A stretch of 64,000 nt of DNA. It comes from Gerris lacustris. Lineage: Eukaryota > Arthropoda > Insecta > Hemiptera > Gerridae. Below the pieces are notes generated by a model, which did not search any database, was not told where the DNA came from, and saw only the letters and a list, made by a program, of their open reading frames with translations. The DNA lies in contig OX578280.1 of the NCBI GenBank assembly GCA_951217055.1, positions 34,795,628-34,859,627 on the forward strand. Reading direction: 5' to 3'. The position numbers were made by a program, and so were the translations under genes. Shown piece by piece: positions 23,946-36,983 of the stretch. Every line of letters starts with the position of its first letter. Position 1 is the first letter of the stretch.

Positions 23946-26900
23946 TATATTTTACGTATAACAGAAAATAAAAACATAGGAAAGCAATAGGATGATGGAC
24001 GGAAAAAAACCAAAAAAACTTTTCCAATAAATCGAATAAAAATAAATGTGAAACCGCTGCGGAATTAGAAAGAGGTCCGTGTAAACAACCACCTGTGTGG
24101 TATATTTATATTAAATCACTAAGGTAATTTGGGATTTAACTGCAGTATTTTTCAATTGAAACTACTATTGTAAACATAGATAAGGTGTGTAACTTGAAAC
24201 ATGATGTACATTGTATTCTTCTTACTTCGAAATTTAAGTACCTAGCTACTTTTTCGCTCTTATGTCACTATTGAAAAGTTGGTAGTAGCGGTTAGACGTT
24301 ATAATTAAAATTTTTCATTTCTTTTTCTTTTTTTGTGATAGAAATGAGTTTATCTTGGGGTTCTAATGTCAACAACATATTTTCCACTTGAGCAGTGAGG
24401 GGTAGGAGCTGAAATTCCCATTCATAGAGGTTTCAGCTCAGCTGGATTTCCCGCCTTGTTTGTCTTCAACCGTTATTGTTTTCCCTCCAATATCCCCTCC
24501 CTCTTATTCCCGCAAAAACCGTTATTTCCAACTTTCCGAACTTTCTCAGGCCCTGGAGAATTTCTCTCTTTATATACCCTTGTGGGAAACTGATTTCTCC
24601 TCCTAAAATGGTTTTAAACGAAACTAAAGGAAAACGAAAACCTCATATTCAAAGTAGTCGAAGTTCAATCCGTCTTTAGCTTAAACTCTTTTGTCAACGG
24701 TGTGTGTTAAATCGAGTAAAACAAAAAGCCTCGTAAATCCAGTAAAACAAGAAGCCTCGAGATAAATCCAAATATTTATATTAAATGAGATAGGACTGTA
24801 CATTAATTATTAACATTTGAAGGGTAAAGTAGATTTCGTCCTTAATTTAAACTACTGTCGTTAAGTAGAACGAATTTACAATAGGACATCTTGAACAACA
24901 GATAACGTTTCTTATATTATATCAATTAGTATTTATTAATACAATTAATAAAATTAAGTATTATATCAATAATACATCGAACACTTTAATCACTAATTTA
25001 AGATAATCATGATCTTAATAGAAATAATTTCCCTGAAATGTTAAATTCCTCCCTATTAATCATAGTTTGGCTGTGTCTGCTTAATTCTGAAAGTCAACTG
25101 TAACTTAATTACCCTACCTTAGAGTAGAGCACCATTTTGAAACCTCAAGAACAGAAGTCACTTATTTATGCTACTATGCTAATATGTTCTCTAACTTATG
25201 TTTTAAATGGTTGTAACTCTATCCTGATCTATACAATCTTTTACTATAACCATTGGTACACCGTAACCTAATAGTCACACGTTGCAAAACAATGTTATGG
25301 GTATAATTTTGAATACCACTCTCATTTTGATACAAGCATGAATTACTTGTAATAACTTTGATGTATTGGTTAACCAACGACACTTTTAAAGCTGGGCATA
25401 CACCAAGCGAGAATTTCTAAAAACAAATAATTTCTAACAAAGGGCCCTTCTAAAGCCGGTCATACACAAGACGAAGCCTTAAAAACAGCTAATCGCTTAC
25501 AAAAGACGCGTTTAACCCAAAGCAACTCTCTTGAGCATGATCTCTGTAATTGTTTTCAAAATTGTCACAATCTCGATCATTCTCACATTCGGGTTTATCT
25601 AAAAGATCATGGTTTTTACTATACCAACTCCAGATGCAAAAGTTTTGACTATTCATAATAAGGACATGTTTATAAAGTAAAAATAACACACGAACCTCAC
25701 CAAGAAATGTTATTAAAATATTTAAATTGATAATACTTTAGTCATCATTATTCCTATCAAATAATGAAAATGAATTGAAAGAATAGTACATTTTGTTACT
25801 AGGCAATATTTACTGTCTCGCATCTATATTTGCCGCGGTAAAGAAAAGCCCCTTCACAGTCGCGGAGCATATGCTATTTTTTCCGAGGTAGCAGTCAATG
25901 AAAAAAACATTAAATATTAATCAATATTATTATAACAAATATTAGTACATACTTAAGATTTTGAGAAAAAGAAACCTTAAAGAGAAACTTAAAATTAAAA
26001 CTTAAAAAACCTTCATTGCACTATAAAAAAAGATTAAACGCATTGACATCTAGTGGATTTTAATCGTACTAAGAAGCATGTCTAAGCTTGATTGCAGCGC
26101 TAAAAACGGCACTTATTTATTTAAAAAAAAAAAAAAAACATATTTTACCTCCTAGGATAGGAGGTAAACAAATTTTTCAATACATTTTAGGAGTAATGAA
26201 AAGATGTTTTAAGTCCACTTAATGAAAAAATGGATTTTAGCTATGTTTTATAGGCTCTAAAGTTACTATTTCATAGCCTACCACGGAAAAAACTTATTTA
26301 TTTTATCAAAAAGTATCTTTCTTTCCACGATTGTAGTCTTAAGTTTAAAGTTAAAAATAAATTTACTTTTTCTTTCCATTGACGATAAATTGTTTTTAAC
26401 TCACTTATTACCTAAGATAAATTTCAGTGGCAAAAAATACAGTTATATTACACAAAGTTTGGAGAAACAATTTAAGTTTATTAACTAATGCAACATTTAT
26501 CAGACAAAACTATAATTTATCAGTTTCTTATATTTAAGTAGATAAGTAAACGATTTAAAGTCTTAACTTTGATAAACCTAGGACACTATCTTGTCACGCT
26601 ATTCCCCCCCTCCCCCTTAGCTTTAACAATAAAATTGATTGTAAAATCTCGACAAGACTTTAAGCGGTAACTTAGTGAATAGAGAAAGAAATCCAGAAAA
26701 GCTGACCTAGTTTGTAACAAGTGTCATACTTATTTGTTAGGGAATCGAATGAAGAGCTGCCTACACTAAATAATGTTTACAGCAAAACCACAGTTGTTTG
26801 TGCAATATTCTCCTTTAGTATTACCGATTAGCGAAGTACCAGTCGATTCCCCCTCCCCCTCCCCCTAATACCGCGTCTTAAAAGAAAGACAATTTGTTGG

Positions 26901-27039
26901 TGTTGTAAAAATAAGAGCTGTTTGTCCTTCATTAGTACTGGAATTATTATTTTTTAAATTATTTCTTTTATAAAAGCAAAGTAAAATTATACATGAATTC
27001 AATACCCAAATTATAGTAGATATAAATTTAATTTTTTTA
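23946..27039. other. No gene recognised
   Basis: 24380-24690 is richer in C and pyrimidine tracts and includes a 67-codon frame (24476-24679) of unknown nature. A gtgatag acceptor-like site lies at 24336, but no exon follows convincingly. The remainder is AT-rich. Confidence 0.45.
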
Positions 27040-27620
27040 ACATTCAAAAAATAAAACATCGGTCCAAGACAACTCAGACAAACTATATCATGTACGAGTT
27101 CATAATTACTTAGCCCAGTGTTTTCCATTCATTGGTTTTTAAGTTTTCGTAGGCACATATAACTTATTATTGAACATTTTATCAAAATGTATCATACAAA
27201 TAACGATTTATCATAAAAGTAACTTCACCTCAGCGGGGAATCGAACCTGGCCTCTCTCCGTCCACGTTTAAAGCTATTTTCTCAGGAACTAGATTTTTGC
27301 CGGGAAAACGGCTTAAATCGTTAGCGTATTTTAATGGACTAAATTTTAGAATTTTTTAATCAAAATAGTCGGAATCATTTTCGAGAATTTTTATTTTCAC
27401 TCTAAATTCAATTCTTGATTACGCCTGTATGATTTTTCTGAACATGTATACCAAATTTCGTCAAATTGGCCGAGTAGTTTAGGCTCTACGCCTCTACACA
27501 GAGGACAGATAACAGACAGACATTTTTTAAAAACAATTTTTTTTTGGACCAGAGGACCTCAAAAAGTTTAAATCCATCAAAATCGAATTGTCGTGCCATC
27601 ACAATACTTTCTCTTTACAT
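27040..27620 (+). repeat. Dispersed family B, copy
   Basis: The fullest copy: gagttcataattacttagcc, aagttttcgtaggcacatat, ggggaatcgaacctgg, tgccgggaaaacggct, attttttaatcaaaatagtc, then the tandemly duplicated 3' part. Confidence 0.75.
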
Positions 27621-27963
27621 GGGAGAGTAAAAACACTAGCACCAGACTAAGTGGTTTGTAAGATTTTTGGAATATCCCAAAGGACAGAAAATAGCCAACT
27701 TGAGTAAAGAAGAAATAATTTTTAGGTCTCTACACAGAGGACAGATAACAGACAGACATTTTTTAAAAACAATTTTTTTTTGGACCAGAGGACCTCAAAA
27801 AGTTTAAATCCATCAAAATCGAATTGTCGTGCCATCACAATACTTTCTCTTTACATGGGAGAGTAAAAACACTAGCACCAGACTAAGTGGTTTGTAAGAT
27901 TTTTGGAATATCCCAAAGGACAGAAAATGACCAACTTGAGTAAAGAAGAAATAATTTTTAGGT
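27492..27963 (+). repeat. 236-bp tandem duplication, two nearly identical units
   Basis: Units 27492-27727 and 27728-27963 match base for base except aatag against aatga near the end. The unit starts ctctacacagaggacagata and ends aataatttttaggt. The first unit is the 3' part of a family B repeat. Confidence 0.95.
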
Positions 27964-29032
27964 TTCTGTACGAAGTACGAAAAGAAAACTTATACAACGG
28001 CTCTGTCTGATTGTCAGTTGGCGTCTGTCCGTTGGCATGTTTCAATCTATAAACTAAACTATAGCTAGGAACATGAATGGCAATGAAGCGATATGATGAG
28101 ATGGTTGAGTGTAAGACTGAATATATGAGATAGTAAGTTATCAAACCCATTTCATTCAACAAAGCCATGTATGCAAAGAAAAAAGAGGAAATTATGCATC
28201 AAAATAGTTTTATTCAAAATACATTGAATAAAATTGATTCAATTAATCATATCGAATGATATAGGGGTTAGCAATCTGCTAATCACAAGCTGGGTGCTTT
28301 ATCGATTTTTCTCCGAATAAACTACATAACGAACATTAATCAACACCTACAACTGACCCAAATTTAAAAGTTTGTATCTATAATTCATTGTTTCAATCGA
28401 AAGGATTCTATGCCGTTTGGATAAACAAAATGGTATTTACTTTATTCCACTTTATTTTCAAAATAATCATAATCATTTACCTGACACAATGTACTACTTT
28501 ACCTTCGGAAAATCTTTATTTTAGAAGCAATGTCAAATCAGTATATTGTTAAATAGATCGAAATCTTGGGTAGTTACATTTTTATAAATAGTTCTCTAAG
28601 AAAAACATTAATATACACTAAAGGAATTACAAAAATTATCTCTTCACGTAAATCCAAACTGGTTTATTTAACAAAGCAGCTTTCAGCCTTCATAAGGCCA
28701 TCATCAGTGTCTGAGACCAAACAAGAAATTAATGAATAAGTAAAAACATTAAAACTATTAAATAACAATAAAAAATCCAGAAAAAAACACGTAAAGAATA
28801 AAAAGTTAACAATAATTAAAAAGTGCAAATATCAAGCTAAAAAGAAATACAAAAAAAAAAAAAAAAAAAAATCAGTCGGAAAAGTAAAAACTAAAAGAAT
28901 ACATTATAAAGCGGGAAAATTTGAGAGTTAAATACAAACTAAATAATAAAACAGCTTACCGATTGAGGAAGAAAAGAGTTACATGAAAAAATTAGAAAAT
29001 TATTTATTGAGAGGTGAGCCTATATTATGTCA
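27964..29032. other. No gene seen
   Basis: AT-rich DNA with one hammerhead-like repeat (28650) and an A-run near 28852-28870. Confidence 0.55.
28650..28720 (-). repeat. Repeat with hammerhead-like core, copy 1
   Basis: On the minus strand cactgatgatggcc, ttatgaa, ggctgaaag (28707-28681): CTGATGA and GAAA boxes separated by a GGCC/GGCT helix. A shared flank with the copy at 55300-55385 continues as aataaaccagtttggattta. Confidence 0.5.
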
Positions 29033-29460
29033 GAGATCGTTAGAACGTGAGATTTGAGATATCGGTAAAAAGGTTGTTTTCTCTATTATTAACGTTTAGG
29101 TCCGCTTTAATAGTTTTAGCCATCTTTATTAATTAATAGTGGTGTCGCTGTTGGTTTTACTAAAAAATGTTCGTCTCATCGAATAGATGATGAATCTTTT
29201 CCCGTCCTGAAATTCCAATTTAATTTTTGAACCTCTCCTTTACGCGTGCGTTGCGCGCGAACTCTTGGACGGATCACGCTGGCCAACGAACTTAGCCTGA
29301 GTATTAGTAAGAGGAACATGCATACCAAATTTCAACTAAATCAGTCAATTTTTACTCAAGTTATCGTCGGACACGTAAACGTTACTGACAGACAGACAGA
29401 CAGACAAGATGCATAGTTTGTTGAATGTAAGAAGCTCGCTTACGCTCGCTTCAATAATAC
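29033..29460 (+). repeat. Dispersed family C, copy
   Basis: gagatatcggtaaaaaggtt, ggtgtcgctgttggttttac, a gacagacagaca tract, and a terminal gctcgcttacgctcgcttca. Shared with the 29885 and 40050 copies. Confidence 0.75.
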
Positions 29461-29884
29461 TGATTAATATATTGTTTTTGTTACTATAGTAAATTATTAT
29501 ATAAATATATCAATCAATTCCTGAGACGAACAATGAATCATCCATTCTAAACTTAAACAATTAACTTAAAATTATTATTTTTTATGAACGGAAAATCTAT
29601 TTTGTACTAAAAAATAAGCCTAATACTTTTATATTTTTGTATACTTATTTTAGAAGTTACACAACAAATTTGTTGTGTTAAACCAACAAGATATACTTAT
29701 TTAAAAAAAAAATACGAGTGGTGTCGTGGGACACCCGGTAGGAACGAAGTTCCTTACGCTTTTCATTAATATAAATTATAAAATCGCTGTAATAACTACG
29801 TATGGTGGAGTTAGAAAAGAGACAAAATTAAAAGTAACTAACTATTTGTACTAGCGGAGTTAAGGCAAAATTAAATGAAAATCT

Positions 29885-30545
29885 TTTTATTATCTTTGAA
29901 GCGAGCGTCTTTCAATAAATAATGTATTGTATATTGAGAAAAAAGGTAATGATAAATTTATAGTTAAAGCAGATGGTTGTAGAACGAAAAAGAACTGTCC
30001 TCGCAGGCCCCGTCGGCATATTACTCCAATTAAATATTAAAATAAAAAATATAAATCATTAACTCACAAAAACTTCTGCTTGTATCAGGTTGAAATGTTA
30101 CATGCTTGTTTCAATTGTACTGTAGGTAATGTATACAAAGTTTCATTTAAATCTTTACATTAGAACGTAAGATATCGGTAAAAACGTTGTTTTCTTTATT
30201 TTAATCGGTTTGGTCCGCTTTAATAAATTTAGCGATCTTTATCACTTCATAGTAGTGTCGGTCGGGGTTCGTTTTACTAAAAAAAATTATTTTAAAAAGT
30301 TGTTTGTCTCATTTAATAGATGAAGTTAGAATTTTTTCCCGGCCAAAAATTCCAATTTTAAATTCAAAGCTTACGTTTACGCGAGCGTTGCGCGTGAACG
30401 CTTGGGCGGATAACGTTGTCCAACGAACTTCTCCCTGACATTGGCAAAATGAACATGTGTACCAAATTTCAACTAAGTCGGTCAACTTTTACACAAGTTA
30501 TCGCCATCGGTAGATTTCGTGACGGATTTTGCGTGACGGTTATTT
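29885..30545 (+). repeat. Dispersed family C, copy
   Basis: It begins ttgaagcgagcgtctttcaa, continues caggttgaaatgttacatgc and aagatatcggtaaaaacgtt, and fades near 30545. The start is the inverse of the end of other copies, so family C has gaagcgagcg terminal inverted repeats. Confidence 0.7.
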
Positions 30546-31690
30546 TGTGACGGTGATTTTGGTCGTTTTTTTCGGATTCACTCCCGGGCTCCCGAACCTC
30601 GTTCCATAAAAAACCTCGTTCCAAAAAAAAAACTTACGCTTAACTATTAAAAAAATATTCTCATTTTTGTTCGAACATAAATTTAAATGATTTTTTTTAA
30701 GATATTAAATTAATTTTGGAGACACTAAAGCAGGACAATTCTTTTTTTCTTAATTTCTCCACCTGGTTAAAAAAAAACGTTCCCATAAAATGCTTTCCTT
30801 TTTTTATAATGATTACATTTTTCTAATTTTCCAAAGTTAAAGGAGAAGAAGAAAAAAAAATTGAATAAATCGTTAATAAGGTGTCAGAGAAATTTGAAAA
30901 ACCAAGTTTTTATACTTCGTAAGTAAGATTGTTTCAGAAAAATTGTAAAAAAAGGAAACAAAAAAACTCGTGTTTTTTGTGACAAAAGCAGAAAGTAAAT
31001 CTTAATTATTTGGGTTGACCCCGTTAATGAGAGTCAAGTTTAATTCAATTTGTATTTCCTCGAGTTTTAGGAAAAGGGAAATAGGAGCAGGTTCTTTTTT
31101 TTATTTTAAGTCCATTTTGTTCGAAGCTTAGGAAGAGAAAAACTAGGGGAGGCGAGATAAGAGCTTTAGGTTGCCAGCTTTGAAAACTTAACTAGAAGCG
31201 ACAACTCCTTATCCGAAAAGGCTATCCGCAAAATAAAATGTTTCATAATGTAAATTTATATAGATATAAAAAGACAATGGCAACCGACAAAAATATTTTT
31301 CCTCTTGATTTCACAAGTTCTATATAAATCATTCTTATTTATCGTCAATTCTATATTTTTATTATAAAAGATAAAGCATTTACAACAAAACGGGACAGCG
31401 GCAACTATTTTTTATTATTAGATTATTGCAAATATAAACTTCAATACTATAAGCAATACAGTTGTTGTAAGATTTATTATTTTTCATGATTTATTACATT
31501 GTACAGTACATAGTTCAAATTAATACATCACAAACTATAAACCCAAATATTATATTATTTAGATAATTTTTTATTAAATCAAGAAAAAGTAATGATATTT
31601 TGACTTTAGCGATAAGTTGTAAAATAAAAAACTTTAATTCGTCGTTGAAGATTATAGGGTTCTTAGATTGAAATATCTTATTTAATAAAG
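30546..31690. other. AT-rich, no gene seen
   Basis: A-rich and T-rich runs dominate. No element edges were recognised. Confidence 0.6.
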
Positions 31691-32319
31691 ATTTTAAGTT
31701 TGAAACTAATAGTCCAGGAGATAGCGTGCAAAAAAGTGTCTGACTAACATCAAGCTAGAATTTTGTATACAAGTCAATATTTTAGCGCCTTTTAAGAATA
31801 TGTGGTCGGCTAAGTTCGTCTGAGGGACATAGCTTGGCAATAGGCGTTTGAAAAAAACAAACCGGTGGAGAGCGTGCATGTTTTACCGATTATGGTGGAC
31901 AATGTGATTTTCATGATCCTGAGTACAGAATTAGTAAGTAGAGCAAAAATCAAGTTGATGTTAGTTGGTCCCGTAACAGATGACCACGTTAATTTTTAGT
32001 AATATTTGAATAACTAACCTATCAAGTGAGAAAATAACATGGACTTGATTTTTGGTCTACTTACTAATTCTGTACTCAGGATCATGAAAATCACATTGTC
32101 CACCATTATTGGTGAGACATGGCCGCTCTCCACCGGTTTGTTTTTTTCAAACGCTTATTGCCAAGCTATGTCCCGCAGATGAACTTAGCCGACCACATAT
32201 TCTTAAAAGGCGCTAAAAGATTGACTTGTATACAAAATTCTAGCTTGATGTTAGTCAGACACTTTTTTGCACGCTATCTCCTGGACTATAAGAATTTAAT
32301 TTCAAACCAAAACTTAAAA
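31691..32319. mobile_element. Large palindrome (foldback element), about 265-bp arms
   Basis: Arms 31691-31954 and 32044-32319 are inverted copies, for example gtccaggagatagcgtgcaa against ttgcacgctatctcctggac, and gatcctgagtacagaattag against its complement. The loop is 89 bp. The open frame at 32119-32328 lies wholly in the right arm and is explained by the repeat. No transposase was seen. Confidence 0.85.
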
Positions 32320-33001
32320 ATGTTATAAGACATTTTTTTATTTATTTTTTTTTGGTAAAGTTTATTTAAACTTTAAATAAAGTTAATCAATGTCTAGTTT
32401 TGGATGGTTAACTTTCGCTTCAGTTCAAAAACCAAAACTATATAATATAAACAAAACTATCTCATACACATTGTGATACTGAATATAAATTTAAAAATAT
32501 CTCATTTAAATAATTTATAACCTATTATACATATTTATAAAGATTTTTAAAATTTAATATAAAAGTTATTGCATATACGAGAAAATAAATTAAATTGGTT
32601 TAGGAAATAAAAGGTGTTTAATAAAATTAGCTTTTTTTATGTAAATTTTTATTTTATTTTCTGACTGCTAAATAGATCAAAAACACAATTTTAAATAAAT
32701 GTTTTACGGAAAAATATACATACACAAAAATATATATATATTTCTTTTAGATTTGTATTTTCGTAATGATAAATTAAGATAAAATGATTTTAACTAAACA
32801 TTCCTTTCACCGTATTCGGTTTATCCATAATGTGTAATTGGTTATTTGGATAAACAATAGCAATTTTTATCATTTGCGAGTAGATGTAGGGATAGCAAGC
32901 AGTAATCTAGTATATAAGCTAACAATTTCGACCAAGATTTCAGAGAAAAAAGTTATGGTGAGTCTGTGACATAGGTGTCAACTAGGCAACAAAAGACTAA
33001 G

Positions 33002-33130
33002 ATTGGTTTAAATAGTGTGGAAAATTATTCAGGTTGGCCACTTATGATTTTGCTAGCTAAGTTCATTATAATTTTGATTTCGTGGGTTTGGAGAAATCCC
33101 AATCATTGGTTTCTTTTTTTTTTACCATTT
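33002..33130 (+). repeat. Dispersed direct repeat, copy 1
   Basis: attggtttaaatagtgtgga, then ggccacttatgattttgc, then tttggagaaatcccaatca; about 90 percent like 34415-34545. Confidence 0.85.
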
Positions 33131-33439
33131 TATGTTTTTTTATGACTCAATTTATTTTTCTCAAAAATTTAATGATATAAAAACTACTAAACCTTTTATG
33201 AATTTTAAGAACTAGACCTCTAACAAGGCTAGAAGATATCCCAAAGGAAGGGACGAAATATACCTTTCAATTATGATTAAATAGTTATTTATTTATTACC
33301 CCTATGGACCCAAATGATTCATATAAAAGTTATGATGTTTTTTAAGTACCTATTGTGTCTTTTTTATCTCTAACAATTATTGTCTTGAATGTAGGCTAAA
33401 CAATATGTTATTCGTAAATGACCGCAGTTGAGGAACTGC

Positions 33440-33700
33440 TGTGCTAAAGTTGCATTGACCACATCTGCTGGGCCATCAATAAATCAAGGTTGAGATTATC
33501 AAGGTTCGATTCCATGCTTTGGATCTTTGATTAACATTACCTACTCCTATTGATCACACCGTATTCGCTTAGGTGGCGCTTAGGAACATTGGTGAGTGAA
33601 GAGGCTTTACTTCATACGGGATTAGTGAACAAGGCCCCCAAATAAGTTACCTAATGCAAGGTTCAAACAACTAGTTTGTCCGTTCTGGAACTACTATTTC
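33440..33700 (+). repeat. Possible SINE-like repeat
   Basis: ggttcgattcc at 33503-33513 matches a B box and the surrounding 250 bp are less AT-rich than their neighbours. The A box is weak and no second copy was noted in this window. Confidence 0.3.
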
Positions 33701-34414
33701 ACCGAAATTTATAAGATGAAAAGGCCTAGGTATAGGTTCCAATAATGAAAGCAAAGTGTATTGAGTATAGTCATTTTGGCTTTATGGAAATATTTATTGT
33801 TTTCGAGCCAACCTGACAATGCTCAACACCCCTGATGATTCTAAAAGTGGAAGCAATATTAACTTAAAATCCTTACAAAGAATAATAAATTAATAATTTA
33901 TCATTCTTGTACAAGAACAAAAAATAAAGTTTGTATACTAAATATTTATAATATATAGCAATGTGATAGACTTAGTCAACATTAGTTTAAAACCACTGCA
34001 ATCCAATTAATGGATTTTGTGGTTCAGAAAATTTGATCAGAGAATCTAAAAGACAGAGAAGCAAAAGGACGATTCGTTCGTGGTTTATTCAGTATAATGT
34101 ATTCAGCATAATCTGCATTGAGAACTAGTGAAAAGGCACAAGTAAAACCCGAAATATATTATAGACTATTGACTTTCATGTATCTTGATGGAAAATTGCC
34201 TTTATTCAAAATGTATTTTCGTTAATATTTATCAATTGTTCGTGTAATCAGGAAGAATAATATTATACTATAGCATTTAAAATTGTCTTTTTAATAACTG
34301 TATAATTAGTTTTAGTATTTTAAATAGTTAGGAATTAAAAAGTATATATTTTTTAACTTAAAAAAACTGTAACGGTTGGTAATCTGGGTCAATTTTCTAT
34401 TTACAATAATTATT

Positions 34415-34545
34415 ATTGGTTTAAATAGTGTGGAAAATTGTTCAGATGGCCACTTATGATTTTGCCAGGCAAGCTTATTATAATTTTGATTTCGTGGGCT
34501 TGGAGAAATCCCAATCACTTGTTTCTTTTTTTCTTACCATTTTAA
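34415..34545 (+). repeat. Dispersed direct repeat, copy 2
   Basis: The second copy of the 130-bp repeat, 1.4 kb downstream in the same direction. The interval does not look like an LTR element: no TG..CA ends or primer-binding site were seen. Confidence 0.85.
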
Positions 34546-34567
34546 GATTATTTTCTCCAACCCTTAA

Positions 34568-34715
34568 TTTTTTTTTTTTTTTTTTTTTTCAATTAGACAG
34601 TATAGGTTTTTTCGTGGTCTGTGGACGCCATGCTGGCTTTGACCCCCAGCAGAGGCTCTCGGAACGGACGACTTGGTGGCCGGCGGCTTTGGCCGCGAGG
34701 CCTCTGAGAATGTGA
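34568..34715 (-). mobile_element. GC-rich, poly(A)-tailed insert, probable retroposon
   Basis: On the minus strand a block of markedly high GC (about 34615-34710; includes cctcgcggccaaagccgccg) is followed by ttctaattg-type sequence and 22 A's (34568-34589). The composition differs sharply from the surrounding AT-rich DNA. The source element is not recognised. Confidence 0.5.
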
Positions 34716-35973
34716 GATAAATGTTTATTTTTGTTCAGTACGCTCATAGTCATAGTAATGTTTTCCTGAGTAAAGTGTACCAATGGTACTCCTCAACATT
34801 TTCATTTTCTTCCACAATCTAAATGTAGAAACTTCATCCGAACCCATCAAGTGAAGGGTGGTTGATACAGGGCTGAATTCATAAGAATCACACGTTTTTA
34901 GATCATAATTTCTTGCCCCCTTACACATCTACAAATATCTAAGACAGTCTACCATATTGAATATATTACTTCCAGCCTATTTCATTTTGTTTTATTTTAT
35001 GCAATGTAACTTTAATAGGGTTGGTTCTTCTCCCCATAAAATAAAAAGAATCTGGCGCTCTTACAGAAAATATATATGTTCTTTTTATTGTTAATTTTTT
35101 TTACTTCAGTTTGATCATAATAAAACCACCCTAACTACCAACTGAACTGGGCATATAACTAAATTAATGTGCTTGTCACAAAACTATATCAGTCTATTAG
35201 TTTTAAAAAAAATTTATGACGGACAGACAGACACAACACTCAAAAATGTTCTTGGATGACGGAAACCTATTTTGGTTGATAATTGGAGATAAATACAAAA
35301 TGGTGTCCTTCAGAATGATCATCACAATCCATCTGTTATTTTTGGCAAGTTTAGAAGCGAAATTCTTAAAAAAAGAAAAGCATGTTAAGACTGTCGAAAG
35401 CGTGTCACACAAGAAGCGCCATGAACTAGAAATATAACCTTGAGCGATAAAATAGTAATAAATTCTGAAAGAGCGATGTTATCTTGGATGCAACCAAGCG
35501 TTGGACCAAGTGCAAGTTTTCACCTGTAGCGTTGATGAGGTTCTATTATTAAGTTTAGAGTATCGAGTCCATGGTCGGTCCTCTGAAAGCAACGAAAACA
35601 CTACGACAGAGGCAACCTATCCAGGTTCTAAACTAGTTTCGTAAGAATTCAACCCGAACCGCTTAACGACTCAGAAAATTCCCTATTACATGGCTTCCAA
35701 CACCGGACTAAATAGAGCCAAGGGAATTGCACACGAAAACCTTGTGCCTTTCCAGGGGAAAGTTTTAGCAACAAGGGATTTTGAGGAAAAAATCTACTAA
35801 GTAGAACAGGATTTTTTCTAACATTTTTGATTTCTACTATAAAAACTGTGATTCTTGTTGGAATTGGTTGCTGAGCATATATTAACAGTTGCATTTAACT
35901 ACTTATTCATCTAGCTAAAAAAAAAAAATGTATTAATTATCATTTTTACTAACTCTATAATTTACCATCTTTG

Positions 35974-36008
<35 letters not shown>

Positions 36009-36169
36009 AAGATAAAAGTGACCCTTTCATTTATTATCGATCTAGCCGGAATTTATTCTAAATTATTAATAAGACTAAAAGTTAATAATGTTGAAAAATA
36101 AATACATATTTATACAATTGAGATGGATTAGTAATTTAATGTGCTGCTAATAACCACTTACTTTTATGT
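34716..36169. other. No gene recognised
   Basis: 35200-35440 starts with gacggacagacagac and resembles the tail of dispersed repeats; overlapping frames occur on both strands. 35460-35900 is less AT-rich and may be a decayed insertion. Confidence 0.45.
35974..36007. repeat. Poly(A) tract, 34 bp
   Basis: A run of A's. The less AT-rich 400 bp upstream (35460-35900) could be an unidentified retroposed sequence, but no homology was recognised. Confidence 0.95.
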
Positions 36170-36408
36170 CAGTGGCGTAACTAGTGGGCCCGCACGGACC
36201 AGCATTGCGGGCGGGCCCCCTGTGCCAGGGTGCTCCCAAATCTAATGTATCAATGTCGATTGGGGACCCCGTCTAGAGCATAACAAAATTTAACTACTTG
36301 GAATCATACTTCTTTACCATTTTTTGTTTTTTGGCTCATCAATTTTCTTTGGTGAGGGGCCCCAAAAAGGTTCTTTGGGGGGGGGGGGATGCTCTAGCTA
36401 CGCTACTG
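36170..36408. mobile_element. hAT-type MITE, 239 bp
   Basis: The ends cagtggcgtaactag and ctagctacgctactg are near-perfect 15-bp inverted repeats of the widespread CAGTGGCGTA hAT MITE type. The flanking 8-mers ttttatgt and ttttagat agree at 6 of 8, consistent with an aged hAT target duplication. The interior is GC-rich for this window and carries a G-run. Confidence 0.8.
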
Positions 36409-36983
36409 TTTTAGATCTATTATTTGTATACCGACTTAAAAAAAAAACAACTTTAAGATGACAAGATTTCCAATATTTATTTTTTAAATTCAATTTAAAA
36501 TAGGCTATCTATTTCAAAATATGAAATAAAGATAGGTAAAACCAAGTAAGGGAAATTATTGTCTACAAAATGTAAGAGGTTTTGATCTGATAACAATATA
36601 AAACACATGCAAGTACTCCATATCACTTTAAGACTTACGAATTTAAGGGATACAAATGTAGCACTACTGAGATTATTGTTGGCTTACAGATATTAACCTT
36701 ATACCACAACTGGAAGATCCCCAGTTGCTATGTTTATGGGTCGAGGAATACTAACTCACTTGGCAGGATAAAACCAGATGCTTGGAACATAAAGAAAAAA
36801 AAGGATATGGGGTGAAAAATAATCATCACAAGCGAAGCAGAAAAAAAAGACTATCGGGTAATAAAGGTATAGGTAAAAAAACGAGATGTTTTTCACAATC
36901 TGGTTTGAAGCCTAGAGTGATAGAAACAAGAACAAAAGAGCATTATTATTTAACTTCTAAGGAAGATCTGATTTTTCTTTCTT

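Larger units (their letters stand above)
32320..34414. other. AT-rich, no gene seen
   Basis: It contains direct repeat copy 1 (33002) and the possible SINE at 33440; nothing else. Confidence 0.55.

Noticed and set aside
29385..29405. GACAGACAGACA tracts as a CRISPR or satellite
   Set aside because: They are short microsatellites inside dispersed repeats, without spacers.
32119..32328. A 69-codon ORF as a gene
   Set aside because: It lies entirely within one arm of a palindrome.
33002..34545. An LTR retrotransposon bounded by two 130-bp direct repeats
   Set aside because: No TG..CA ends, primer-binding site or polymerase frames between them, and the repeats are too short for LTRs.
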